Assembly: GCA_038212015.1 (NCBI GenBank) | Contig: JBBQUY010000001.1 | Location: 1 to 64,000, forward strand | Direction: 5' to 3' | Source of the DNA: JAGQUL01 sp038212015 | GTDB lineage: Bacteria > Actinomycetota > Thermoleophilia > Gaiellales > SKUG01 | DNA: 64,000 nucleotides | Position numbers and translations under genes: made by a program | The notes under the pieces: generated by a model | Seen by the model: the letters and a program-made list of their open reading frames with translations, nothing else | What the model was told of the DNA's origin: nothing | Databases searched by the model: none | Shown: in pieces, positions 1 through 7,252 of the stretch | Position numbering within the stretch: the stretch's first letter is position 1 | How the letters are laid out: the number at the start of each line of letters is the position of its first letter

Positions 1-938
1 CAGACCCAGAGTCGCCCGCTCGGTCCGGCGCCGGTGCCTGCGCACTGCATCGATGTCGGGGAATGGCCACGAATGGTCAACGATCGACCGTCGGTCCCGC
101 CGACCCGGATCCTCGTACATTCGGACCAGGTATCGCAGTACGCGACGTACACACCCCCAGTAGTGCGGGCGGCGATCGACTTGGGATTCGTTCCCGTCTG
201 CATGGCAACCAGGTTCGGTCCTGGCAGTCGAGTCAGAGTGCCCGGTTCGGGAGCGACGCGCCGATGGTACATGCCGACCCTGGGGGGCTGTGATCGCACG
301 GAGATCACGTGCACTTTGCCGGTCGAGTCGGCTGCTATAGCGTGGCCCTCGCTTGTGGTTTCCGTCCCGGAGGTCTCCAGTCCGGTATGCAGCAAGGGAT
401 CGGGAAATGCTCCTAGCCACAGCGTCCATGGCGTGCCGTTGGCATCGACCGCTGCCGAGAGCCAGCCGTGGTTGTAGCCGCCCATCTGGCCGTACTGCGT
501 CAGGGGTGCGGCGCTGGTCGTCCAGCGTCCACCATCGAGCACCGCGTACCAGGCCTGGCCGCCATATCCTGGGCTCGCCATGCCCCCACGCTCGCCCGCG
601 AACATCACGTGCAGCGTGCCGTCGATGATCACGACGCCCGGGGTCTTCATCGACTTCCAGCCGGACGTGATGGTCGTCGGCCTGGTCCACACACCGCGTG
701 GTGTTCGGGTCCGATGCCGGATGCGATGCAATCCAGCAGTCCACGAATGACCCTCGATCCACACGACGTGCAGGGTGCCCGTCGCATCGTGGACCATCGG
801 CGGCGCATCGTCGCCCCCCGAGGATGCCGGAGCGACAAGCGACCACGGAGACGCAGCGATTGCCGACGGCGCGCCGAACGTCAGCGCGCACGCTACGACG
901 CAGATGACACTTCCGATTCCCCCAATCCGACGCACCAC
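1..938 (-). CDS. Secreted beta-propeller/BNR-like protein (3' end cut by window)
   Basis: An uninterrupted minus-strand reading frame runs from a GTG pair (codons at 938-936 and 935-933) off the left edge of the window, so the C-terminus is missing. The first 28 residues after the second GTG form a clear Sec signal peptide (VRRIGGIGSVICVVACALTF, then an AxA-type site at PSAIAA). The mature part is rich in short motifs such as GTLHVVWIEG, GTLHVMFAG and GKVHVISV, each a beta-strand pair with aromatic and Gly positions, as in BNR/sialidase-like or other beta-propeller blades. It is therefore probably an extracytoplasmic protein, ligand unknown. It lies inside the putative island that ends near base 3850 and is transcribed away from the RTX-like gene. 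No enzyme motif was recognised. The exact start is uncertain; upstream codons stay open, but the signal peptide favours 935 or 938. Confidence 0.72.
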   Translation of the reverse strand, partial: MVRRIGGIGSVICVVACALTFGAPSAIAASPWSLVAPASSGGDDAPPMVHDATGTLHVVWIEGHSWTAGLHRIRHRTRTPRGVWTRPTTITSGWKSMKTPGVVIIDGTLHVMFAGERGGMASPGYGGQAWYAVLDGGRWTTSAAPLTQYGQMGGYNHGWLSAAVDANGTPWTLWLGAFPDPLLHTGLETSGTETTSEGHAIAADSTGKVHVISVRSQPPRVGMYHRRVAPEPGTLTRLPGPNLVAMQTGTNPKSIAARTTGGVYVAYCDTWSECTRIRVGGTDGRSLTIRGHSPTSMQCAGTGAGPSGRLWV

Positions 939-1390
939 CTGTGTATCGGCCGATCCATGGCGATTCTTGACGCGAAGCCTTGGCCAGGCGAAGGCGGGTA
1001 CGACGCTTTCACGGATCGGACTGCGAGGAGAAATCGATTCGGGACGAGAGGGTGCAGGGCGACGAGTAATTACGGAATCTCGTTGCAGGAGTGGCAGTGT
1101 GCTTCGTTGATCTGGTACGGCTCGTTTTCGTCATCGAAGTTCGGGTCCGTCGACACCCGAATCCAGAATCGCACGTGACGGACCCGTGGTCCCTCTGGCG
1201 CCGCCTGGGTATCGAAACTTGAACCCGCGCTTGTACTCTCTTCACCCAGATCGATGGCGGGTCCGAGTGATCGCGGCGACTGGGCTGCCACTCGCCGGTA
1301 ACGATGTTCGGCTTCACTCCGGTGTCGGCAGCGCGGCGCTCTCGCGTGTGCAGATTCAAGCTTCGCGGTGCCGTCGCCGACGATGTGAGC
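939..1390. other. Intergenic region between divergent secreted-protein genes
   Basis: About 450 bases separate two divergent genes for secreted proteins. The minus strand has an open stretch (about 1291 to 1070) whose C-terminal end reads like natural protein, but it has no convincing ribosome binding site and no recognised family. I could not identify a firm promoter. The region most likely holds the two divergent promoters plus eroded sequence. Confidence 0.4.
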
Positions 1391-2647
1391 ATGGGTCGGT
1401 TTCGCAACCTCGCACGCCGGGGCGCGCTCTGCTTGCTTGGGGCTAGCGCACTCATGCTGGGCTATGCGGGGAACGCATACGCGACGGTGGCTCCCGGGGG
1501 CATATCGACGAGTTGGGATCCGGCCACGCGGACCATCACGCAGGTATACCCCAGACCAGGCTATGAGGGCTGGCCCGGGCCGAGGGTGCTCGTCGACGCG
1601 TCACCCTACAGTTCCGTCTTCTGTCCAGAGTGTCCGGCAACGTGGGCGGACGTGGATCGTCTCGACATCCACTTCCCGCAGCGATTCACGCTCTATGTGA
1701 CCCCATGGATATTCGAGAATGCCGCAACCCAAGTGCACGTGCATGCGCCTCCAACGGCGGGCGAGCCGGACACGTTGGTGGGCGTAGCGCTCGATCAGAA
1801 CGAGGTCCCGCCTGAGCGGTGGAGGCAATCGTACGAAATCGCATACGTCGGCAAGACTGTCGACTTCGGTATGGACGGCAGGGCCGACGTGATCGTCCAT
1901 GCCGAAGACTGGTCAGCACCGCGAAGCGCGCTGGGGGCGGGAAGCGATGTGCTGGACTTGCGCCGTATGACCAACATCGACTATCCGAAGACGCGGCGCG
2001 GCGAGTCTGCGTTCCCGCTTGGTGGCTGCGATTGCGGCTCCGGTGACGACCGGTACTACGGCCATGCCCGCCTAGGAAAGTCAGCGATCATCCTTGGCTC
2101 AGGTAACGATCTGGCATGGGTGGTGACGAAGGGCGGGTCGCACGTCAATGGGGGCCCCGGCAATGACGTCGTGCATGGAGGGCCTGGTCCGGATGTGATC
2201 TACGGCGGCGACACACTTCCCGGCGGCGTGGACATCCTCTTTGGTCATGGTGGTAACGACACGCTCGCGAAGTACGGCTCGGGCCGCGCGATCCTCAACG
2301 GCGGCCCCGGCACCGATTACTTGTCGGGTGGTCTGGGCCCCGATGTGCTGATCGGCGGCGGCAACCTCGGCGAGGGACGGGGGTACGATGCATTGCGTGG
2401 CGCGGGAGGAAACGACCTGTATATCGGCAGTAATGGAGTGGATCACGTATTAGACAAACTGGGCTCGACGACTGCCGTCCTCAAGGGCGGCCGCGACTCC
2501 GTTGTCATCGACCCCAAGCGCCGCCACCGAATCAACTGCGGCGCCGGCAACAACGACTGGGTCAGCCATCGCGTGGTTGGCGCGATCGGATGCGAGCGGT
2601 GGGGATGGGGACCCGAAGGGTACCGTCGACTGGGACGCCCCCGCTGA
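1391..2647 (+). CDS. Secreted RTX-type (hemolysin-type) calcium-binding repeat protein
   Basis: A 418-residue protein starting at ATG 1391, chosen because a typical signal peptide follows at once (MGRFRNLARRGALCLLGASA, cleavage after GNAYA). Longer upstream starts would bury that signal. The first ~180 mature residues have no recognised domain. The C-terminal half holds Gly/Asp nonapeptide-like repeats such as GGPGNDVVHGGPGPDVIYGG, GHGGNDTLAKYG and GGPGTDYLSGG, the parallel beta-roll calcium-binding pattern of RTX proteins. Such beta-rolls fold on meeting extracellular calcium. Unlike canonical type I substrates, this one has a Sec signal peptide. Cysteine pairs occur near the N-terminus (CPEC) and mid-protein (CDC). 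GC content drops noticeably here: the line 2401-2460 is 29/60 G+C, unlike most of the window. It converges on the integrase gene 50 bases away, so it is probably island cargo. Confidence 0.85.
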   Translation: MGRFRNLARRGALCLLGASALMLGYAGNAYATVAPGGISTSWDPATRTITQVYPRPGYEGWPGPRVLVDASPYSSVFCPECPATWADVDRLDIHFPQRFTLYVTPWIFENAATQVHVHAPPTAGEPDTLVGVALDQNEVPPERWRQSYEIAYVGKTVDFGMDGRADVIVHAEDWSAPRSALGAGSDVLDLRRMTNIDYPKTRRGESAFPLGGCDCGSGDDRYYGHARLGKSAIILGSGNDLAWVVTKGGSHVNGGPGNDVVHGGPGPDVIYGGDTLPGGVDILFGHGGNDTLAKYGSGRAILNGGPGTDYLSGGLGPDVLIGGGNLGEGRGYDALRGAGGNDLYIGSNGVDHVLDKLGSTTAVLKGGRDSVVIDPKRRHRINCGAGNNDWVSHRVVGAIGCERWGWGPEGYRRLGRPR

Positions 2648-2696
2648 TGAATGTGCACCTCCCCTTGCCATGCAGACCCACGGTTAAGGCCGACAG

Positions 2697-3740
2697 TCAG
2701 AAGTTGAACCCTTCGATGGTGGCGCGTCGTCGAGCGTTGGACGAGAACGCGTAGTGCTTTCGGGTCGTATCAACGGACACGTGGCCGAGCACGTCGGCGA
2801 CGGCGTCCAGGTGGTGGCCGTCGTTGAGCAACAGCGTCGCGAACGTTCGCCGCAGCACGTGCGGCGAGACGGCACTTCGGCACTCGCCGTGCTTGGGCGA
2901 CTTGACGTACAGACCGGCGATCGTGGCGCGGCGCTTGATCTGCTTGCAGATCGCGCTGGCCGAGAGTTGCTTGCCGGCTCGGCTCAGGAGCACGAAGTCG
3001 GTGTCGGGATTCGCGCGAGCGAGGCGCACCGCTGCGTCGCGCTCGGCGCGAGCGTTCTGGCAGAGGCGCCAGCGGCGAAGTTCGGGCATGAGTCGCGGAT
3101 GGATGTCGACGGGGCGGTACTTGTCACCCTTGCCGGAAAGCATCAACGTCCCGGATTCGAAGTCGACGTCCTGCCAGCGCAGGCAGCGGATCTCGTTGAG
3201 ACGCGCGGCGGTGTATGCGAGCAGGTATGCCTGCACGCGATCGCGGGGCGAGCCCGGGGCGTCAAGGAAACGGCGAAGCTCCGCAGCGGTGAGCCGCAGT
3301 CCCGGCTTGACGCGCACGCGCGGGCGCTTGACGCCCTGCGTCGGGTTACGGTCTACGAGTTCCAGCGAGATCAGGTGCTCGTAGAAGCTGTGCAGCGCCG
3401 ACAGGTAGTTCTTGCGAGCGCTGTCAGACAGCACGACTGATTGGTCTCGCACCGTCGGCGGAGCGGCGTAGCGATCGCCGCTCGCCAGGTAGGCAAGGAA
3501 GCGGATCACGTCCGCGCGCTTGGCGCCTCCAAGCGCTGCCGATCCAGTCCGATCTGTGTGCGGGTGGGCGAGCCAGGCGGCGAACTCGCCGACCTGAGTC
3601 GCGTAGCGATGCCTGGTGTGAGCGCTCGATAGCGACAGCGCGATGAACTCCGCGATCAGACGGGCGCTCGCGTCCGGCATCGGGTCGCGTGCGATGTGGT
3701 TCGAGTGGGTGTCGCCGGGGGTGTTTGGTGGTGTGTGCAT
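2697..3740 (-). CDS. Tyrosine recombinase / phage-type integrase (XerC/D-like)
   Basis: A 347-residue site-specific recombinase. The N-terminal ~100 residues look like a SAM-like core-binding domain (SSAHTRHRYATQVGEFAAWL). The C-terminal catalytic domain keeps the whole active site: Arg in TAARLNEIRCLRW, His and Arg in SPHVLRRTFAT, His in DVLGHVSVDTTRKHY and the nucleophile Tyr in KHYAF. The start is set at ATG 3740, preceded by AGAGAGA at good spacing. The frame stays open upstream, but there it reads antisense through a tRNA fragment (the well-known spurious GSDGTRTR peptide), so a longer start is rejected. Its 5' end lies about 85 bases from the tRNA 3' fragment at 3825-3849, the usual arrangement for an integrase at its attachment site. 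It probably mobilised the DNA to its left. A housekeeping XerC or XerD is less likely given that context. Confidence 0.88.
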   Translation of the reverse strand: MHTPPNTPGDTHSNHIARDPMPDASARLIAEFIALSLSSAHTRHRYATQVGEFAAWLAHPHTDRTGSAALGGAKRADVIRFLAYLASGDRYAAPPTVRDQSVVLSDSARKNYLSALHSFYEHLISLELVDRNPTQGVKRPRVRVKPGLRLTAAELRRFLDAPGSPRDRVQAYLLAYTAARLNEIRCLRWQDVDFESGTLMLSGKGDKYRPVDIHPRLMPELRRWRLCQNARAERDAAVRLARANPDTDFVLLSRAGKQLSASAICKQIKRRATIAGLYVKSPKHGECRSAVSPHVLRRTFATLLLNDGHHLDAVADVLGHVSVDTTRKHYAFSSNARRRATIEGFNF

Positions 3741-3824
3741 GAGCTGATCTCTCTCGATCAGCCCTGCGCGGTGTGGCTGGGGTTGAATTGACGGGAGAGG
3801 AACCAACGAATACGGCACGGGTCC

Positions 3825-3850
3825 GCGGGTTCGAGTCCCGTCGCTCCCGC
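3825..3850 (+). repeat. tRNA 3'-end fragment, probable attachment-site (att) core
   Basis: A T-stem/loop (GCGGG at 3825-3829, loop TTCGAGT, CCCGT at 3837-3841) is followed by a seven-base acceptor strand CGCTCCC (3842-3848) and a discriminator G. No matching D-arm, anticodon arm or 5' acceptor strand lies at the right distance upstream; only an imperfect GGGAGAG near 3793 is present, and that is too close. This is therefore a 3' fragment, not a tRNA gene. With an adjacent integrase and a terminator just downstream, it is best read as the right attachment site left by integration into a tRNA gene whose intact copy would be to the left of the window. Confidence 0.7.
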
Positions 3851-3856
3851 TCACAA

Positions 3857-3883
3857 AACCCCTGCTTCGGCGGGGGTTTTTTT
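3857..3883 (+). terminator. Rho-independent terminator after tRNA fragment
   Basis: AACCCCTGC (3857-3865), loop TTCG and GCGGGGGTT (3870-3878) form a nine-pair stem with one T-G pair, followed by a run of T to 3883. It is the clearest intrinsic terminator in the window and probably served the original tRNA gene. Confidence 0.9.
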
Positions 3884-3962
3884 GCGACCGTCCGTTCGTG
3901 TCCACAGACGCGTGTGTCGGCGAAGCAAAGGGCACGTGGTCGCCCGCGTAGAATCTGGCTCG

Positions 3963-4217
3963 ATGGCGCGTTTTTCGATCACGATCTTCTACGATCCCAA
4001 GGCGGCGGAATCGGGTGCAATGGTCGAGCGGTTGGCCAACCTCGGTCCGTCGCTACACATCGGCGTCGTGTACGTCGACATCACTGCCGACAAGGAATTG
4101 CTCAAGCGGTACGAGAGCGTCGCCCCCGTCGGGACGATGGCCGGATCGATCATCTTCTCCGGCGAGTTCGACGAGCAGAACCTGATCTCGCGGGTCAGGC
4201 GCATCCAGAAGAAATGA
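3963..4217 (+). CDS. Small glutaredoxin/thioredoxin-fold-like protein without cysteines
   Basis: An 84-residue protein. The strand-helix-strand order (FSITIFYDP, then AMVERLANLG, VVYVDITAD, LLKRYESVAPVGTMAG, SIIFSGEF, final basic helix) resembles small glutaredoxin-like proteins (DUF836 type), including the VPV-like turn before a beta-strand. It has no cysteine, and the usual CxxC site reads PKAAES, so it cannot do thiol-disulphide exchange. The start at ATG 3963 is supported by a TAGAAT element at 3949-3954, eight bases upstream, suggesting a leaderless transcript. Its stop codon overlaps the start of the ABC ATPase gene (ATGA), implying translational coupling and a role linked to that exporter. 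The fold assignment is by pattern only. Confidence 0.7.
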   Translation: MARFSITIFYDPKAAESGAMVERLANLGPSLHIGVVYVDITADKELLKRYESVAPVGTMAGSIIFSGEFDEQNLISRVRRIQKK

Positions 4218-5134
4218 CCAACGCGATCGAGATCCGGCACGTCGGGAAGCGCTTCGGCGACGTGCGCGCGCTGCGCGACGTGACGATGTCCGTACCTCGG
4301 GGGACGACGTTCGGCTTCCTCGGACCCAACGGCGCAGGCAAGACGACCACGCTTCGGGGGCTCATGGGCCTCATCAGGTTCGACGCCGGATCGAGCACCG
4401 TCCTGGGAATGGATCCGTGGCGCGAGCGGGTGCCGCTGCACGCCAAAATCGGCTACCTGCCGAGCGACATGGGGATGCACCCGCGCATGCGCGGCATCGA
4501 CGTGCTCGAACACGCTGCCGACCTCACATCCGGACCTGATGCGGCATCACCGCTCCGAGCCACGGTGCTCGACGCACTGCGGCTCAGCGATCGCGATCTG
4601 CGCCGCCCGGTGCGCGACTACTCGAAGGGGATGCGCCAGAAGGTCGCCATCACCCAGGCCCTGCAGCACGATCCGGACCTGTTGCTCATGGACGAGCCCA
4701 GCGAGGGGCTCGACCCGCTCGTCCAGCATGCGCTGTACGCGCTGCTTCGCGATCGGGCTGCAGCTGGCCGCACGGTGGTGTTCTCATCCCACACGCTGAG
4801 CGAGGTCCAGGCGCTGTGTGAGCATGTCGCGTTCATCCGAGACGGCGAGATCGTCGCGCAGGGACCGCTGGAGGAGCTGCGCCAGGCCCGCTCACGCGTC
4901 GTGCGGATCGTGCCCCGTGATCCGGCGCAGCTGGATGCGCTCGGGCCGGGCTTCGTGCGCGTCGCGGACGACCCGGCAGGCAACGCGGTGTTCCACGTCG
5001 CCGAGGAACCCGATGCGATCGTCGCGGTATTGTCGCGGGTGCAGCTGCACGCGCTGCTGATCGAGGAGCCGTCGCTGGACGACATCTTCCGCTCGTACTA
5101 CTCGGGTGAGGCTGCGGACGGTGGCCTCACATGA
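4214..5134 (+). CDS. ABC-2 type transporter ATP-binding protein
   Basis: A 306-residue ATPase that energises an ABC-2 exporter, probably for a drug, lipid or polysaccharide. Visible motifs are Walker A GPNGAGKTTT (about residues 38-47), a signature-like YSKGMRQK in place of LSGGQ, Walker B DLLLMDEPSEGLDP and the switch His in VVFSSHTLSE. The C-terminal ~90 residues fit the extension of the DrrA/CcmA-like subfamily. The start ATG 4214 overlaps the stop of the preceding small gene, and the stop overlaps the permease start (ATGA at 5131), so the three genes form a tightly coupled operon. The degenerate signature is common in ABC-2 exporters. Confidence 0.92.
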   Translation: MTNAIEIRHVGKRFGDVRALRDVTMSVPRGTTFGFLGPNGAGKTTTLRGLMGLIRFDAGSSTVLGMDPWRERVPLHAKIGYLPSDMGMHPRMRGIDVLEHAADLTSGPDAASPLRATVLDALRLSDRDLRRPVRDYSKGMRQKVAITQALQHDPDLLLMDEPSEGLDPLVQHALYALLRDRAAAGRTVVFSSHTLSEVQALCEHVAFIRDGEIVAQGPLEELRQARSRVVRIVPRDPAQLDALGPGFVRVADDPAGNAVFHVAEEPDAIVAVLSRVQLHALLIEEPSLDDIFRSYYSGEAADGGLT

Positions 5135-5937
5135 ACACGACGCTGCGTCGACTCGTGCGCGAAGGTCGCGTGCGCTACGCCATCATCGGCGTCGCGATGG
5201 CCGCCTGGTTCACGTTGATGCTCGTCGTCACGCGTGGCGCGGCGGCGGAGATCACCGCCAAGGCGGAGATCTTCGACTCCGCGTTGACCCGCGGGTTCGG
5301 GCTCGGCGCGCTGGTCAACGCCGATGCGATCCTCGCGCAGATGGTCGGCGTGTCGTTCAACCACCCGATCGTGCTCGCCCTGATCGGTGCCGTCACCGTC
5401 GCGCCCGGCGCCCGCGCCTGCCAGGGCGAGCTGCGCGACGGCACGCTCGACATGACCCTTGCTCGCTCGATCTCGCGGACACGGTACCTGTCGGCGTATG
5501 TCGTGCTGATCACGTGCATCACCGCCGTCCTGATGCTCATCGCGTTCGCCACCATCGTGGGATCGCATCGACTGTTCGACGTCCCCGGTCAGCTCGACCT
5601 GGGACGGGCCGCGCTCATGTGCGTCAACGCGTTCGTCGTGTTCCTGACGTTCGGTGCGATCGCGTTGCTCGTCTCGGTGCTGCTCGGCAGGCGCGGCAAC
5701 GCGACCTTCGCAACGATCGGCGTGCTCGCGGTGATGTTCGCGATCACATTTGCCGAGCGGGCATGGTCGACGGACCTGCTCGAGCTGCTGGCCCCGATCT
5801 CGGTGTTCCACTGGCTCGATCCGACGGCGACGCTGACCGGCGTCGACCTCAGGCCGTCGCAGCTGCTCGTCCCGATCGTGCTGTCGGCGATCTGCGTCGC
5901 GGTCGCGCTCTGGCGATTCGAGCGGCGCGACCTGTAG
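5131..5937 (+). CDS. ABC-2 type transporter permease
   Basis: A 268-residue integral membrane protein with about six hydrophobic segments: a first helix near residues 17-34 (AIIGVAMAAWFTLMLVV), one around 77-90, then a pair around 120-170, one at 192-207 and a last near 243-260. The extracytoplasmic stretch between helices one and two, and the motif GELRDGTLDMTLARSISRTRY before the next helix, match ABC-2 permeases of the NatB/ABC2_membrane_2 type. It overlaps the ATPase gene by four bases and completes a one-ATPase, one-permease exporter. The substrate cannot be told from sequence. Confidence 0.88.
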   Translation: MNTTLRRLVREGRVRYAIIGVAMAAWFTLMLVVTRGAAAEITAKAEIFDSALTRGFGLGALVNADAILAQMVGVSFNHPIVLALIGAVTVAPGARACQGELRDGTLDMTLARSISRTRYLSAYVVLITCITAVLMLIAFATIVGSHRLFDVPGQLDLGRAALMCVNAFVVFLTFGAIALLVSVLLGRRGNATFATIGVLAVMFAITFAERAWSTDLLELLAPISVFHWLDPTATLTGVDLRPSQLLVPIVLSAICVAVALWRFERRDL

Positions 5938-5947
5938 CGCCTGGATC

Positions 5948-6745
5948 CTAGCCACGTCCGAGGCGCTGCTCCGTCCCGCGGAAATCACTCCCGTCCTGTC
6001 GTCCGTCGCCGGATTCCTCGGCGAACGTCCGGTCGCGCCCGCTCAGTGCGACGTCGCGAATGGCTCCGACGATGACCTCGGGCTCGCATCCCTTGGGCAC
6101 GAATCGATCAGCGCCGAGGTTGGTGAGTCGCTTCTCCAGCCGAGCGTCGAGCATCGCGCTGGAGAATACGATGACGTGGGTCGTGGGCGAGACGCGGCGA
6201 ATGTGGGGGAGGGCGTGCCAGCCGTCCATGACCGGCATCTCGAGATCGAGCACGACGAGCTCCGGCTTGAGCTCGTCGACGACCTCGATCCCTTCGGCGC
6301 CGTTCACCGCTTCGCCGACGACGGTGCACGACGGCTCCATCGACAGCAGCATCTTGAGGTAGAAGCGAAATTCGGGCGTGTCGTCGATGACGACGATCCG
6401 GCAGGTCTTCAGGTGATGGCGGGGATCGCCCTCGGTGGCGACCTTGCCGGCGTCGCCGTACTTCTGCACGATCAGGTAGGTGTCTCGACGCGAGATGACC
6501 TGTTCGGCCTCGAGGATCTCGTGACCGGCGAGCACCGCGAAGTGATCGGGCGCAGACCGGATTTCCTCGTACTCGTCGACCGTCATGGTGAGGGGTTCGT
6601 GACAGGTGCGATCGCCGCACTCGCAGAGCACGGCCAGGGCTTCGTGTCCCTGGATGTGGGATCGTTCACCCTCGACGCTGATGGCCTCGTTCGCGGTTCG
6701 TGCTGCGTCCTCGTTGCGTCCGACCTGTTTCTGGGATTCCGTCAC
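5948..6745 (-). CDS. Response regulator with N-terminal Cys-containing domain
   Basis: A 265-residue protein. The start is the GTG at 6745, which has AAAGGA seven bases upstream; longer frames lack this. Residues ~35-115 form a domain with the pattern CECGDRTCHEPLTMTVDEYE (Cys 41, 43, 48), then APDHFAVLAGHE and GDPR. I recall this pattern from actinobacterial proteins, often beside signalling domains, and it may bind a metal. Residues ~125-245 are a receiver domain: acidic pair IVVIDDT, phospho-acceptor Asp in LVVLDLEMPVMDGW, Ser/Thr in VIVFSSA and Lys in RFVPKG. The last ~20 residues are disordered. There is no DNA-binding output domain, so it probably works through protein contacts or modulates the N-terminal domain. 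No cognate histidine kinase is nearby. Confidence 0.87.
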   Translation of the reverse strand: MTESQKQVGRNEDAARTANEAISVEGERSHIQGHEALAVLCECGDRTCHEPLTMTVDEYEEIRSAPDHFAVLAGHEILEAEQVISRRDTYLIVQKYGDAGKVATEGDPRHHLKTCRIVVIDDTPEFRFYLKMLLSMEPSCTVVGEAVNGAEGIEVVDELKPELVVLDLEMPVMDGWHALPHIRRVSPTTHVIVFSSAMLDARLEKRLTNLGADRFVPKGCEPEVIVGAIRDVALSGRDRTFAEESGDGRQDGSDFRGTEQRLGRG

Positions 6746-6845
6746 CTGGGTTCCTTTGGTGATGTGACGCTCCGGGAAAGCGACGGCGCCGACTCGAGCT
6801 TGCCCACGTCGGCGCCGTGATATGTCCGGTTCGGTGCCGGGTCGG

Positions 6846-7199
6846 TCACGCGCTCCGCAGGATCTTCCCCATTGCCTTGCCTCGAGCAAGCTCGTCGACG
6901 AGCTTGTCGAGGTAGCGGATCTCCTGCATCGTCGGTTCTTCGATGTCCTCGACGCGGATGCCGCAGATCACGCCGGTGACCAGCCTGCGTGCGGGATTGA
7001 GTCGAGGCGCGTCCGCGAAGAACGTCTCGAAGTCGGTGCCGCCGTCCAGCTGCGCCTGCAGTTCATCGTGGCTGTATCCCGTGAGCCAGCGAATGATCTC
7101 GTCGACCTCCGACCTGGTCCGCCCCTTCTTCTCTGCCTTGGCGATGTAGTGGGGATATACGCTGGCGACGCTCACGGAGTAGATTCGATGCCTGGTCAT
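6846..7199 (-). CDS. DUF2200 family protein
   Basis: A 117-residue protein matching the DUF2200 family along its length: HRIYSVSVASVYPHYIAKAE, then KKGRTRSEVDEIIRWLTGY, and a C-terminal ICGIRVEDIEEPTMQEIRYL. Family members are short cytosolic proteins of unknown function. The start at ATG 7199 fits the family N-terminus, and TAGGAT at 7207-7212 lies seven bases upstream, suggesting a leaderless mRNA. It stands alone between the response regulator and a divergent MFS gene. Confidence 0.88.
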   Translation of the reverse strand: MTRHRIYSVSVASVYPHYIAKAEKKGRTRSEVDEIIRWLTGYSHDELQAQLDGGTDFETFFADAPRLNPARRLVTGVICGIRVEDIEEPTMQEIRYLDKLVDELARGKAMGKILRSA

Positions 7200-7252
7200 G
7201 ACCGGGATCCTAGGCATCTGCGCCATCCCGGGCGAGGAGGCAGCTGGCAGCG

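Noticed and set aside
1070..1291. 73-residue minus-strand frame with a natural-looking C-terminus
   Set aside because: No ribosome binding site or recognised family, and the frame continues upstream antisense to the RTX signal peptide; coding status cannot be supported.
3776..3850. Complete tRNA gene
   Set aside because: T-arm and acceptor 3' strand are present, but no D-arm, anticodon arm or matching 5' acceptor strand exists at tRNA distance.
3741..3935. N-terminal extension of the integrase to 3935
   Set aside because: It reads antisense through the tRNA fragment (GSDGTRTR peptide) and lacks integrase homology; ATG 3740 has a ribosome binding site.
3773..4213. Upstream extension of the ABC ATPase frame
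   Set aside because: It crosses the tRNA fragment, the terminator and the small upstream gene in another frame; the ATPase domain starts at 4214.
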